Assembly: GCF_002968575.1 (NCBI RefSeq)
Contig: NZ_PVBM01000031.1
Coordinates: 1 to 52,072 of the forward strand
DNA from: Neorhizobium huautlense
GTDB taxonomy: Bacteria > Pseudomonadota > Alphaproteobacteria > Rhizobiales > Rhizobiaceae
Direction of reading: 5' to 3'
Length of the DNA stretch: 52,072 bases
This document shows, piece by piece, positions 27,306-36,600 of this stretch (within the stretch, counting starts at the first letter, position 1; the number at the start of each line of letters is the position of its first letter). The notes beneath the pieces were generated by a model, which had not been told where the DNA came from, made no database searches, and worked only from the letters and a program-made list of their open reading frames with translations. Both the position numbers and the translations under genes were made by a program.

Positions 27306-28370
27306 CTACCTTGCGCCAGACCGACTTTTTAGCTCTTGCGAATATTTGCGGATGTCCTGCTGGCGCTGCGGTGTGCCAGGATGGCTCGACAACATGCTCG
27401 TGTCGCCGTGATCGCCGAGTTTTTCCTCCAGAAGCGCAAAGAAGCGGGCGAGCGCCGCCGGATCGTAACCGGCAACATTCATGAGTTCTACCGATCGGCG
27501 GTCGGCTTCGGCTTCGGCCGAGCGTGAATAGGACAGCGCAACCAGGGCGCCTCCCTGGGTGAGGATGTCCTCGACGCCGGATCCGACGTCCCCGGCGATC
27601 AGCATGACAAGCGCCGCAACACCGGCAACGCGATAAAGCTGGCGAAGACTATGCTCTCCTTCCACATGGGCAATCTCGTGACCAAGGACGCCAAGGATCA
27701 TCTCGCGATCGTCCCCGACCAGTTTCACCAGATCGTCGGTGAGAATGAGATTGCCGTCGGGAAGGGCGAAGGCGTTGGGACCGATCACCCCGCCATCGCG
27801 GAAATTCAGCGTATAGGCCTTTTTGCCGCCTTCCGAATGCGCGGCAAGTTTTCCGAACCCTTCGGAGATCGCCTGCCGCTCCGCTTCCGGCAATTGCGAG
27901 GGCTTGAGGACAGTTCGGTCGAGGGAGGCGAGCGTACCCGAACCGATCATCTCCGGCACGAAAGGCGGGGTTACGAGGATCGCGACTTCCACAAGTGCCG
28001 GCAAAGCGAACCGATAGATGGAGGCAGCCAGGACCACGACTGCGATGGTGATGGCGATCAGGCGCGGGTGAAACTCCTCCAGCCGATGAACAAACCCGCT
28101 GCGCGCACCCCGTTGAGAACGAAGATAGGCGTCGATGGCATCGTTTTCACGCGTTTCCAGCACCGAGCCGTCCGGAAAGGTCAAGCGCCGCGGAATCGTT
28201 CCCACTCTCGGGCTGATCTCCACTCGCTCCGGAACCGCCACGGCAAGAACCGCCCCCTCCCCTTCGGCAACCAGTCGACCATTCTCCACCCGCAGGACGG
28301 AGGGGGTCGCGTGGCTCGAATTGGCGGGATGCCATTCGCCTTTGGCTATGACGGCGGGATCAGAAGCCAA
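27306..28370 (-). CDS. M48-family metallopeptidase, membrane-anchored
   Basis: 354 residues. Zinc motif GHEIAHVEGEHS (HExxH) and downstream glutamate EAEADRRSVELM complete the M48 site. One hydrophobic segment (LIAITIAVVVLAASIYRFAL) lies before the catalytic domain. I place the start at a TTG at 28370 because GGAGGGG lies 6 bases ahead and it is the nearest start after the DUF898 gene; the stop of that gene overlaps these first codons, implying coupling. Likely acts in envelope protein quality control. The N-terminal domain (EWHPANSSHATPSVLRVE) is a beta-rich part of unknown use. Confidence 0.88.
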   Translation of the reverse strand: MASDPAVIAKGEWHPANSSHATPSVLRVENGRLVAEGEGAVLAVAVPERVEISPRVGTIPRRLTFPDGSVLETRENDAIDAYLRSQRGARSGFVHRLEEFHPRLIAITIAVVVLAASIYRFALPALVEVAILVTPPFVPEMIGSGTLASLDRTVLKPSQLPEAERQAISEGFGKLAAHSEGGKKAYTLNFRDGGVIGPNAFALPDGNLILTDDLVKLVGDDREMILGVLGHEIAHVEGEHSLRQLYRVAGVAALVMLIAGDVGSGVEDILTQGGALVALSYSRSAEAEADRRSVELMNVAGYDPAALARFFALLEEKLGDHGDTSMLSSHPGTPQRQQDIRKYSQELKSRSGAR

Positions 28371-29445
28371 AATCAAACCCCTCCATGTCCATGTACTCGG
28401 CGCTGATCGCCGCACCTGTCGCCTCGATCGAAGACATGATCTGGCCTGGGTCTCCGTGGATGCGGATGGCTGTATGCTCGTTGACATACCTCGCCATACG
28501 CACCGCAGCCCAGGGCCTCATCAGTCCGAGCGTAAAGATCGTGACGACAACGTTGGAAATTGCAATCCATGCAAAACGCCACCGGGAAAGATCGCTCAGC
28601 AGTTCGTGACGGTCATCCAGTTTCGCTGCCGACCAAGCCACATTGCGCACGCCTGCGCGATAAAAGAGGCCGGCAAGGCCGTAAAGAAGAAAGGCAAGGA
28701 CAACGACCGGGAACGCCGCAAAGGCAAGCATGCCGACAGTCTCCTCGCTCGATACGCCGTCCCCACCGGTGAGCGTCCCCGAAGCGACCGCGATGGATAT
28801 GATTATGGCCGTAGACACAAACGCTCCAAAGAGGAACATCAGCGCCGGCAGGATCCAGACGCGATAGAGCGACCCCAGCGAGGGATCCGTCGAAAACGGC
28901 CGATCGCCATAGCGGAAATTGTTGAAGACATAGCGCCAGACCCAGCGGCTTGCCAACGGAGCCAGAATGCCAAGGGAAACGAAGGCCACGATGCTGCCGA
29001 GGATAACCGCCACGAAGGCACCACCTGCCGAACCCGCGAAATCAAAACGCACGTTGCGATAGCTCGTCACGCGGGCATTGAAGCGCAAGCCGCGCATGAT
29101 CAGCCAAGGCAAGGCGAGGAGGATCAGAACGGTCGTGACAATAGAGAAAAGCGGGTTGATGGCGGAAAGCAGGTTGACCACGATCAGGAAGGCAAAGACG
29201 ATCAGGCGTCCGATAAAAATCTGCTTGCCGGTCGCGTGATATTCGAAGGCCCGGCCAAGAATAACCGTATTGCCGTTGAAATAGCGCTTACGTCGGACTT
29301 TGGCCCAGGCGGAATAGATGCCCAAGGTAATGATTGTCAGCAGGATGTTGACGATCCAGATGCCGAAATATTCGCTGGCATTGCCGGTGAAGGAAGCGCG
29401 CTCAAATTTTCCCGCCTCGACCGGAGGTTTTGCCTGAAATTCCAT
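28360..29445 (-). CDS. DUF898 (YjgN-like) integral membrane protein
   Basis: 361 residues with about 8 transmembrane helices. The repeated signature FTGNASEYFGIWIVNILLTI, then TLGIYSAWAKVRRKRYFNGN, identifies DUF898. Starts at an ATG with GGGGGA 9 bases ahead. Its last codons overlap the M48 protease start by 11 bases, a pairing that recurs in proteobacteria and suggests a shared membrane function. That function is unknown. Confidence 0.92.
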   Translation of the reverse strand: MEFQAKPPVEAGKFERASFTGNASEYFGIWIVNILLTIITLGIYSAWAKVRRKRYFNGNTVILGRAFEYHATGKQIFIGRLIVFAFLIVVNLLSAINPLFSIVTTVLILLALPWLIMRGLRFNARVTSYRNVRFDFAGSAGGAFVAVILGSIVAFVSLGILAPLASRWVWRYVFNNFRYGDRPFSTDPSLGSLYRVWILPALMFLFGAFVSTAIIISIAVASGTLTGGDGVSSEETVGMLAFAAFPVVVLAFLLYGLAGLFYRAGVRNVAWSAAKLDDRHELLSDLSRWRFAWIAISNVVVTIFTLGLMRPWAAVRMARYVNEHTAIRIHGDPGQIMSSIEATGAAISAEYMDMEGFDFGF

Positions 29446-29563
29446 GAAACAATGTCCCCCATTGAACCCTTCAGATTCGGTTGACCGAATCCGGGAGCAT
29501 CTTAAGGTCAAAGGTTGTCATTTCAACTACAGGTAAGGGCACCAATTCCCATCAACGGAAACG

Positions 29564-29579
29564 GGCCTCCGAAGAGGCC
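29564..29579 (-). terminator. Probable terminator of mmsA
   Basis: GGCCTC/GAGGCC with a four-base CGAA loop (UUCG on the minus strand), about 30 bases beyond the stop codon. The following U tract is weak (CGTTTCCGTT). Confidence 0.55.
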
Positions 29580-29607
29580 TGTTCTATGTTTGAAGCTGAC
29601 TTTTCGG

Positions 29608-31104
29608 CTATTTCATCGTCGGCATGACAAATTCGGCGCCGTCCTTGATGCCGGAGGGCCAGCGCGCGGTGATCGTCTTGGTCTTGGTCCAGAATTTGAT
29701 CGAGTCCGTCCCGTGCTGATTGAGGTCTCCGAAGCTCGACGCCTTCCAGCCGCCGAAAGAGTGGTAGGCGAGCGGAACCGGAATGGGAACATTGATGCCG
29801 ATCATGCCGATATTCACGCGGCTGGCAAAATCGCGGGCAGCATCGCCATCGCGGGTGTAGATGGCGACGCCGTTGCCATATTCGTGCTTCATCGGAAGGG
29901 AAAGCGCGTCCTCGTAGTTCTTGGCGCGAACGACCGACAGAACCGGCCCGAATATCTCCGTCTTGTAGATATCCATCTCCGGCGTCACATGGTCGAACAA
30001 CGTGCCGCCCACGAAATAGCCGTTCTCATAGCCCTGCAGCTTGAAGCCGCGGCCATCCACGACGAGCTTGGCACCTTCTTCGACTCCGCGGTCAATCAGA
30101 CCATTGATGCGGGCATGCGCCTCCTTGGTGACGACCGGACCCATGTCCGCCTTGTCGTCGGTATAAGGGCCGATACGCAGCGACTCGATCTTGGGCGCCA
30201 GTTTCTCGACCAGAAGGTTGGCCGTTTCCTCGCCAACTGGCACGGCAACGGAAATCGCCATGCAGCGCTCGCCGGCCGAACCATAACCCGCACCCATCAG
30301 CGCATTGACCGCCTGGTCCATGTCGGCGTCCGGCATGATGATCATGTGATTCTTGGCGCCGCCGAAGCACTGGGCGCGCTTGCCGTTCATCGCCGCCGTT
30401 CCATAGACGTAACGCGCGATTGGCGTAGAGCCCACAAAGGTAACGGCGCCGATATCCGGGTCAGTCAGGATTGCGTCGACGGCCGCCTTGTCACCGTTGA
30501 CGACGTTGAGGATGCCGGCAGGCAGGCCTGCCTCGATCATCAGTTCGGCAAGCCGCAGCGGCACCGAGGGGTCGCGTTCGGACGGTTTCAGAATGAAAGC
30601 ATTGCCGCAGGCAATCGCCGGGGCGAACATCCACATCGGGATCATGGCCGGAAAGTTGAACGGCGTGATGCCGGCGCCGATACCGACGGGCTGGCGCATC
30701 GAGTACATGTCGATCGCGGGGCCGGCGCCTTCGGTGAATTCCCCCTTCTGCAGATGCGGAATGCCGCAGACGAATTCGCAGACTTCAAGACCGCGCACGA
30801 TATCGCCCTTGGAGTCTTCAACCGTCTTGCCATGTTCCTGGGAGAGCAGTTCGGCAAGCTCGTCCATGTGCTTGTTCAGCAGCTCCACGAATTTGAAGAA
30901 GACGCGGGCGCGACGCTGTGGATTGGTCGCCGCCCATTTCGGCTGCGCTGCCTTCGCATTCTCGACGGCTGCGCGAATTTCCGAAACGCTGGCGAGAGAA
31001 ACCTTCGCCTGGACCTCGCCGGTCGCCGGGTTGAAAACGCCCGCAGTCCGGCCACTGGTGCCAGCGACGTGCTCTCCGCCTATGAAATGCCCGATCTCAC
31101 GCAT
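29608..31104 (-). CDS. mmsA: Methylmalonate-semialdehyde dehydrogenase (CoA-acylating)
   Basis: 498 residues, the normal MMSDH length. Catalytic Cys281 lies in SAGERCMAIS, with GITPFNFPAMIPMWM for the coenzyme site and the C-terminal YHSFGGWKASSFGD. It oxidises methylmalonate or malonate semialdehyde to propionyl- or acetyl-CoA in valine and inositol catabolism (also named iolA). GGAGGAG lies upstream of the ATG. It is divergent from a LysR gene, and an inverted TTGNNCAA pair lies between them. Confidence 0.97.
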   Translation of the reverse strand: MREIGHFIGGEHVAGTSGRTAGVFNPATGEVQAKVSLASVSEIRAAVENAKAAQPKWAATNPQRRARVFFKFVELLNKHMDELAELLSQEHGKTVEDSKGDIVRGLEVCEFVCGIPHLQKGEFTEGAGPAIDMYSMRQPVGIGAGITPFNFPAMIPMWMFAPAIACGNAFILKPSERDPSVPLRLAELMIEAGLPAGILNVVNGDKAAVDAILTDPDIGAVTFVGSTPIARYVYGTAAMNGKRAQCFGGAKNHMIIMPDADMDQAVNALMGAGYGSAGERCMAISVAVPVGEETANLLVEKLAPKIESLRIGPYTDDKADMGPVVTKEAHARINGLIDRGVEEGAKLVVDGRGFKLQGYENGYFVGGTLFDHVTPEMDIYKTEIFGPVLSVVRAKNYEDALSLPMKHEYGNGVAIYTRDGDAARDFASRVNIGMIGINVPIPVPLAYHSFGGWKASSFGDLNQHGTDSIKFWTKTKTITARWPSGIKDGAEFVMPTMK

Positions 31105-31165
31105 GGGATGCTCCTCCTACCGTTTCTGAACGACTTATCTGTATAGGCGGAGGATACGCGCAGAA

Positions 31166-31206
31166 TTGCACAAGGCAACGCCGTAGTTTACGCATCTGTT
31201 GTGCAA
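31166..31206. promoter_or_regulatory. Inverted repeat between mmsA and the LysR gene
   Basis: TTGCACAA (31166-31173) recurs as TTGTGCAA (31199-31206), 25 bases apart. Each is itself a TTG-N2-CAA dyad. Candidate operator of the LysR-type regulator encoded at 31228; classical LysR sites are T-N11-A, so the fit is loose. Confidence 0.4.
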
Positions 31207-31227
31207 AAATCGACATCGGAGCGCTGG

Positions 31228-32109
31228 ATGAATTGGGATGATGTGCGCCTTTTCCTAGCCGTGGCGCGGACTGGGCAAATCCTTGCTGCCTCCCGGCGGC
31301 TCGGCATCAACCATGCCACACTGGGGCGGCGGGTGACCGCGCTGGAAGAGGGCCTGCGGACCCGGCTGCTGATCCGCCGCACCAATGGTTGCGAGTTGAC
31401 CGTAGAAGGCGAGATCTTTTTCCACGCCGCCGAACGCATGGAAACGGAAATGCTTGCAGCGCAGGCGAGTACGGGACGGATAGACACCGCGGTTGCGGGA
31501 ACGGTGCGGATCGGTGCGCCCGACGGTTTCGGGGTCTCGTTTCTGGCATCGCGGCTCGGGCGGTTGACCCGCCGACATCCGGACCTGAAACTGCAACTCG
31601 TACCGGTGCCGCGCTCCTTTTCATTATCCCAGCGGGAGGCCGATATCGCCATTACGATCGAGCGACCGGAACAGGGCCGGCTCGTCTCGTCAAAACTTAC
31701 CGACTACACGTTGGGGCTTTATGCCTCTAAAAGTTATCTCGACCAGGCCGGAACTCCAGAAACCGTCGAGGCATTGAGAGCACATCCCCGCATCGGTTAT
31801 GTCGAAGACCTGATCTTTTCCCCCTCGCTCAATTTCACGGGCGAAGTGATGCGCGATTGGGATGCAAGTTTCGAGATATCGAGCGCGATCGGGCAGACGG
31901 AAGCGGTTCGTTCGGGCGCCGGCATCGGCATCCTGCATGATTACGTAGCGCGCCAATCCTGCGAACTGAAGCGCGTGCTACCGGAAATCGTCATCCGGCG
32001 CTCCTATTGGACCACCTATCATGAAACCACGCGCGACCTGATACGTCTGCGCACCGTCGTCGACTTTCTGAGGGAACTGATCGATGAGGAGCGACACATC
32101 TTCGTGTAG
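31228..32109 (+). CDS. LysR-family transcriptional regulator, divergent from mmsA
   Basis: 293 residues. N-terminal HTH: WDDVRLFLAVARTGQILAAS, RRLGINHATLGRRVTALEE. A LysR substrate domain follows. CGGAG lies 6 bases before the ATG. Its position facing mmsA suggests control of that gene in response to a semialdehyde-pathway metabolite; not shown by sequence alone. Confidence 0.93.
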   Translation: MNWDDVRLFLAVARTGQILAASRRLGINHATLGRRVTALEEGLRTRLLIRRTNGCELTVEGEIFFHAAERMETEMLAAQASTGRIDTAVAGTVRIGAPDGFGVSFLASRLGRLTRRHPDLKLQLVPVPRSFSLSQREADIAITIERPEQGRLVSSKLTDYTLGLYASKSYLDQAGTPETVEALRAHPRIGYVEDLIFSPSLNFTGEVMRDWDASFEISSAIGQTEAVRSGAGIGILHDYVARQSCELKRVLPEIVIRRSYWTTYHETTRDLIRLRTVVDFLRELIDEERHIFV

Positions 32110-32146
32110 GCAGGAAATCGACCCTATACGGATGGAAGAAGGAGGA

Positions 32147-32166
32147 CCGGCCGCCGAAGCGGCCGG
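32147..32166. terminator. Hairpin between convergent genes
   Basis: CCGGCCGC/GCGGCCGG with CGAA loop, placed between the LysR stop (32109) and the stop of the minus-strand HTH gene (32178). A strong stem but no real U run in either direction. Confidence 0.5.
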
Positions 32167-32177
32167 ACGCCTGAACA

Positions 32178-32423
32178 TCAGGTAAGCAAGAAGGTCGAAA
32201 TCGGAACCTGCAGGGCTGCGGCAATGCGTTTCAACTTTGCCGGATCTGCGTCCATGCCACTTTCAACACGGAGAATCTCGTCACTGACGAGGCCGGTCGT
32301 GACGGCAAGTTCGTCAATACTATAGCCCATCGCCCGTCGGGCTTCGGCAACTGCAGAGGCGATGTGCTGCGGAGAAAGCGTAGTTCCGTTCGCAGATGCG
32401 AAATTATTGATGGAAATTGTCAT
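32178..32423 (-). CDS. Small HTH (Xre-like) protein
   Basis: 81 residues from the ATG at 32423 (AAGGAG at 8 bases; another ATG two codons upstream has too little spacing). The stretch AVAEARRAMGYSIDELAVTT, GLVSDEILRVESGMDADPAK, LKRIAAALQVPISTFLL is a Cro/Xre-type HTH. The N-terminal 20 residues (SINNFASANGTTLSPQHI) are an extension. It contains little else, so probably a small DNA-binding protein. Confidence 0.75.
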   Translation of the reverse strand: MTISINNFASANGTTLSPQHIASAVAEARRAMGYSIDELAVTTGLVSDEILRVESGMDADPAKLKRIAAALQVPISTFLLT

Positions 32424-32739
32424 CCTCATGACTCCTTCTAAAAAGGCCTGCCGCGCAGGGCGAACAGGTGAAGGGGGCCAAAGCCCAAGACGCAAGTGTC
32501 CAAAATTTTGGGCACTCGCTGCCGCAAACATAGGCATGTCAGCGATTGTGACAAGGCCTGATAATGCAGTGCACAAGATTGTGTTCGTTTCCGGGCCAGA
32601 CAAGGGCCGAGGTATCCGGAAACCGTCGAATGTCCGAAGAACGTGTCGGTTTGGCGTTTACAGGCCAGCAGAAATAAGACTTAGAGAGACTGTTCCAGGC
32701 GGAGACAAGCCCCGTCGATCAGTTTGCCTTGAATGAAAG

Positions 32740-32816
32740 TGGTACGGTTGGTGGGAATCGAACCTACGACCTCAGGTGCCACAAACCTGCGCTCTAACCA
32801 ACTGAGCTACAACCGC
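32740..32816 (-). tRNA. tRNA-His (GTG)
   Basis: 77 bases including an encoded CCA. Anticodon stem CAGGT/ACCTG encloses loop TTGTGGC with anticodon GTG. The acceptor stem is GCGGTTG/CAACCGT (one G-U pair), with A73 and U at -1 in the gene, so it lacks the usual G-1:C73 pair. This is the known alphaproteobacterial histidine identity. The T stem contains one A-C mismatch (position 51-63). Confidence 0.95.
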
Positions 32817-32890
32817 ACAAAAACCGCTCAAAGCGGCATTTCGGGTCACATACGGCGATCAGACTTGTTTTGCAAGTCCCTTCTTCAAAT

Positions 32891-32924
32891 AGAAGAGGGC
32901 CGAAACCTGCTCCGGCCCTCTTCT
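32891..32924 (-). terminator. Hairpin terminator downstream of the phasin gene
   Basis: AGAAGAGGGCCG (32891-32902) pairs with CGGCCCTCTTCT (32913-32924) across a 10-base loop. It lies 20 bases past the phasin stop codon; the U run is short (CTATTTG). It also insulates the tRNA gene downstream. Confidence 0.65.
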
Positions 32925-32943
32925 TGAAATCGGCGCGTAGAAA

Positions 32944-33390
32944 TCAGGCGGCCTTAAAGGTCGCCATGACCTTTTCAGCTGCAACCTTGCCCGGCTGCGA
33001 GACATTTTCGGCAAGCTTGCGGGCTGCGTCCTGCATGGACTTCGCCTGTTCAACCGTGATTTCGGCCTGCTTGCGGATGAAGGCGGTCTGCAGCTCGAAA
33101 AGCTCCGATACGGACTTCACGCCGAGCAGCGCTTCCATGTGGGAAAGGGACATGTCGGCATTCGTACGCAGCGCGTCGATAGCCTTCAGGCCGAGCTCTA
33201 CAGACCCTGCCTGAGCCGACTGCAAAGTGGTCTCCACCGTCTTGGTGGCTTCCTCAGCGGCGGTTTTCATCTTAGCATAAGCGTCACGCGACTGAGTGGC
33301 GCCCTTTTCGGCAAATTCGCGGAAGCTCTCGGTCAGCTTGGCCGGGTCGAAAGCGGTGAAGGAAAAGATGTCGTCGGTCTTGTATGCCAT
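32944..33390 (-). CDS. phaP: Phasin family protein
   Basis: 148 residues, all helical. Features: FTAFDPAKLTESFREFAEKG, the central AMSHMEALLG-like block (DMSLSHMEALLGVKSVSELF) and Ala/Lys/Glu-rich helices to the C-terminus, as in rhizobial PhaP1. Phasins coat polyhydroxybutyrate granules. Two inverted TGC-N3-GCA sites in the promoter (33462-33493) suggest control by the PHB regulator PhaR/AniA. Confidence 0.92.
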   Translation of the reverse strand: MAYKTDDIFSFTAFDPAKLTESFREFAEKGATQSRDAYAKMKTAAEEATKTVETTLQSAQAGSVELGLKAIDALRTNADMSLSHMEALLGVKSVSELFELQTAFIRKQAEITVEQAKSMQDAARKLAENVSQPGKVAAEKVMATFKAA

Positions 33391-33461
33391 CGTTTCTGGT
33401 CCTCGTTGGCGTTTTCTTCGGCAGAACCGAAGATGTGATGCCTCTTATATAACCCATCTTA

Positions 33462-33493
33462 TTGTGCATTGCAATATATTGTGCACCGCACAA
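33462..33493. promoter_or_regulatory. Paired inverted PhaR-like sites between phasin and cbrA
   Basis: TGCAATGCACAA on the minus strand (33473-33462) and TGCACCGCACAA on the plus strand (33482-33493) share TGC-A-N-Y-GCACAA and face each other across 8 AT-rich bases. This matches the TGC-N3-GCA core I associate with PhaR in PHB-forming alphaproteobacteria. Confidence 0.55.
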
Positions 33494-33622
33494 TAAAAAT
33501 TTCGGAATTAACCCTGTTAGCGGTTTGAGGGCAACCGCTCTCGACCCGCAGGCGGGGGGGAGATATTAATAATCCGTTAAATCCCGTAGAAATGCGGTTA
33601 AACGACTCTGCAGGTTTCGCCT

Positions 33623-36600
33623 ATGTCCGCAGTCCAATATCCGTTCATCGACATTGCCGTACACGAGCATGTGCGCGACCGTTTTGCGGCGGGTGAAGCG
33701 ATCATCCTGTTTTCTCAGGACACAATGGATCCGTTGTGGTGCAATGGCCGCGGCGCCGATCTTTTTGGTTTTGAGTCCATCTATGACTTTCTCGACCAGG
33801 GGCCGAACCGCAATGACATCGTCTTCCGCCAAATAGAAGCGGCGGCGCGCCAGCTCGGTGCGGCGGGCGACGTTCGCCATCTCATGATCCGCATAGCCTC
33901 CGGATTCCAGCGTGTGCCTATCCAGGCTGCGTGCGAGCTCATTCGGATCCAAGGGAAAGCGGCAGTATTGTTCAGCGCACCCGTTGAAAAATCTCGCCTT
34001 TCCCTTTCAGCCCGTGCCGCGCGAATGATCGAAGGTTTCGACGATCCGGATACGCACATGGCGGTGCTTGACGAGAACGGCGAGGTGCTTGCCGCTTCCG
34101 CCAAATTTGCGGACCTCGGAATTTCCAATCAGACAGCAAAAATGCTGTCTGTCACGGCCGGCAATGACCCCAGTCGGCTGGTCAAGCGGCCGATCCCGAC
34201 GGCCAAGGGCTATCTGCCGGCGGCCATCGGCCGGCTTTCCGAGGAGCCTGCACTCAATCTTCTGTTTACCGTCGAAACCGTGCAAGACCGGACTGCCGCT
34301 GACGATGGTCTAAAGTCCGCCAGCCAGATGGCAACGGTCCATGCGACGGAAGCAGATGCGGACGGGGCATTTGGTTCCGACGTCCGCGAAGAGGATGAGG
34401 ATTTCACCGTCGAGGCCGTGCCTGGCGCCGGTTTCGAAGATGTGATCACCGCCGTCTCCGAAATCGAGGATGCCGAGGAACTGGAGGAAGAAATCTCGCT
34501 TGAGGCGCAAGTCTCTGATGGTTTTGGCCAAGACGAGGACGTGCCTGCCGAAGAGACAAACGACGTTTCCACGGACGAGGCGGCTGGGTCGGATGCTCAG
34601 TCGATAGCGGGCGGCGGGTCCGAGCCTGTTGCAACGGCCGGCGAAGCTTCAACCCAAGACCCCACCGGCTTCGTGTTCCGCCGCGACGGGCGCGCGATCC
34701 GCTTCGTATGGAAGATCGACGCCACCGGCCGGTTCAGCGAAGTTTCCAGTGAATTCGCCGATGCGGTTGGCCCGAATGCCGCTAACATCAACGGCATGGG
34801 CTTTGGCGATTTGGCCGCTCTCTTCGGTCTCGATCCGGATGGAAAGATTGCCGAGCTCCTCAATAAGCGCGACACCTGGTCGGGCAAAACGATCTGGTGG
34901 CCGGTCGAGGGCACGTCGCTCGTTGTGCCTGTCGATCTCGCGGCTCTGCCCACCTATACCCGAACCCGGGAATTCGACGGCTTTCGAGGGTTCGGCATCG
35001 TCCGCATCGGCGACGCGGCGGAAGATCCCAATGCCATCGGCCTGACGCTCACGCCTACCCTAGCGGAGGATGTGGCCGGCGCGACAAATACGACATCCCT
35101 ACCAGCCGACTCGCCGTTCATCGCATTCGAGTTGGAAGACGATGAGCCGTCAGCCCATCCGGAAGGGAGCGTAGCGAACGCTTCAGGCGCGGATGAGGAA
35201 GATACCGTCGATGAAATGACGCAGACGAAGGCGACTGAGGAACCTGCCGAGACCGAAGCCATCGCCGCCGAGGACGATCAGCCGGCCGGTGAACCAAAGC
35301 CGTTATCGCTGACCGGCAGACAGGTCCCCTCACTGCTCGACTGGCCCGAAGGCGAAAAGCCGGCGCTGCGTATCGTTGAAAATGCAGGCCGCCGCTATTC
35401 CGACAAGGTGATCCAGCTTGAGGAACACCGGTCGAGCGGGCGCGAACGTCTGACCCCCGTGGAGCAGGCCGCCTTTCGGGAGATCGCACGGCAGCTCGAC
35501 AGCTTCATCGACCGCCACGCCGAGCAAAAGAACGCGGAACCAGACGCCCCCTCGCCTGTTTCCGAGGCAAACGAAACTGCGCCCATCGCCATCGATCCCG
35601 TTCAGGATGGGGCGTTTTCAGAGAAGGAACAACGGGATCTTGTCCAGGAAGGCGGCATCCGTGCCTCGGCGGAAAGTCTGACCGAGACTCCGGACAGAGT
35701 TGAAGAGCAACCTGCTGAAGCGGCTGAGGACGCTTCCGACAAGGTGGCCACGATCACCGGTGAAACGGGCAACATTGTTGCCGAGGAAGAAGTACCGGTC
35801 GACGCCGACGGAACGGAAGAGGCGATTGGTCCCGGACTGGAGCTTTCCGACCGTGAGCTTCTCAATCGGATGATGCCGGTGCGAGAGCGGATCGGACTTT
35901 CGGCGGAAATCGTCGATCAGATGCCCGTTGCGCTGCTTATTCACAACGGCGACCACTTGATCCACGGCAACCCGGAATTCCTGAGGCTGACCGGCTATGC
36001 CGCGCTCGATGAACTGGTTGAAGTCGGCGGCCTGGATGCGCTTCTGCAGCGCCAGGATCTCGAAGGCAAGACGACGGAAGCTGGCGGTATGGTCGTCGTG
36101 CGCTCGGACGACGTTGTGGTTCCGGTGACAGCGCGGCTGCAATCGGTCCGCTGGGGCGATTCGACCGCCCTGATGCTGGCGCTCATGCCGGTCGTCGCGG
36201 AAAGCTCGGCATCCGACGGCACCGAGGCGGCCGAGGTCATTCCCTTACATCCCCGTCGTCCGGCCGATCAGCTCGCAAAGCTGCAGGTCGAGGTGGAGGA
36301 GCTGCGCGCCATTCTGGAGACGGCAACCGACGGCGTGGTGATCATTGGCGCCGAAGGCGATATCCGTTCCCTGAACCGGGCCGCGAGCGGGCTTTTCAAC
36401 TACGACAACGAAGAGATCAACGGCAAACCCTTCGTGACGCTCTTCGCCCATGAAAGCCAGCGCGCTATTCTCGACTACCTCGGCGGTCTCTCCGGCCACG
36501 GCGTCGCCAGCGTCCTGAACGATGGTCGCGAAGTGATCGGGCGGGAAGCCTCCGGAGGGTTCCTGCCGCTCTTCATGACGATCGGCAAGCTCACCTCGTC

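Noticed and set aside
28135..29484. 449-codon plus-strand frame opposite M48/DUF898
   Set aside because: Highly charged Arg/Asp/Lys-rich product typical of an antisense frame.
29515..31146. 543-codon plus-strand frame opposite mmsA
   Set aside because: Antisense shadow of a clear methylmalonate-semialdehyde dehydrogenase gene; product is Arg/His/Asp-rich with no domain. Such frames are common opposite high-GC genes.
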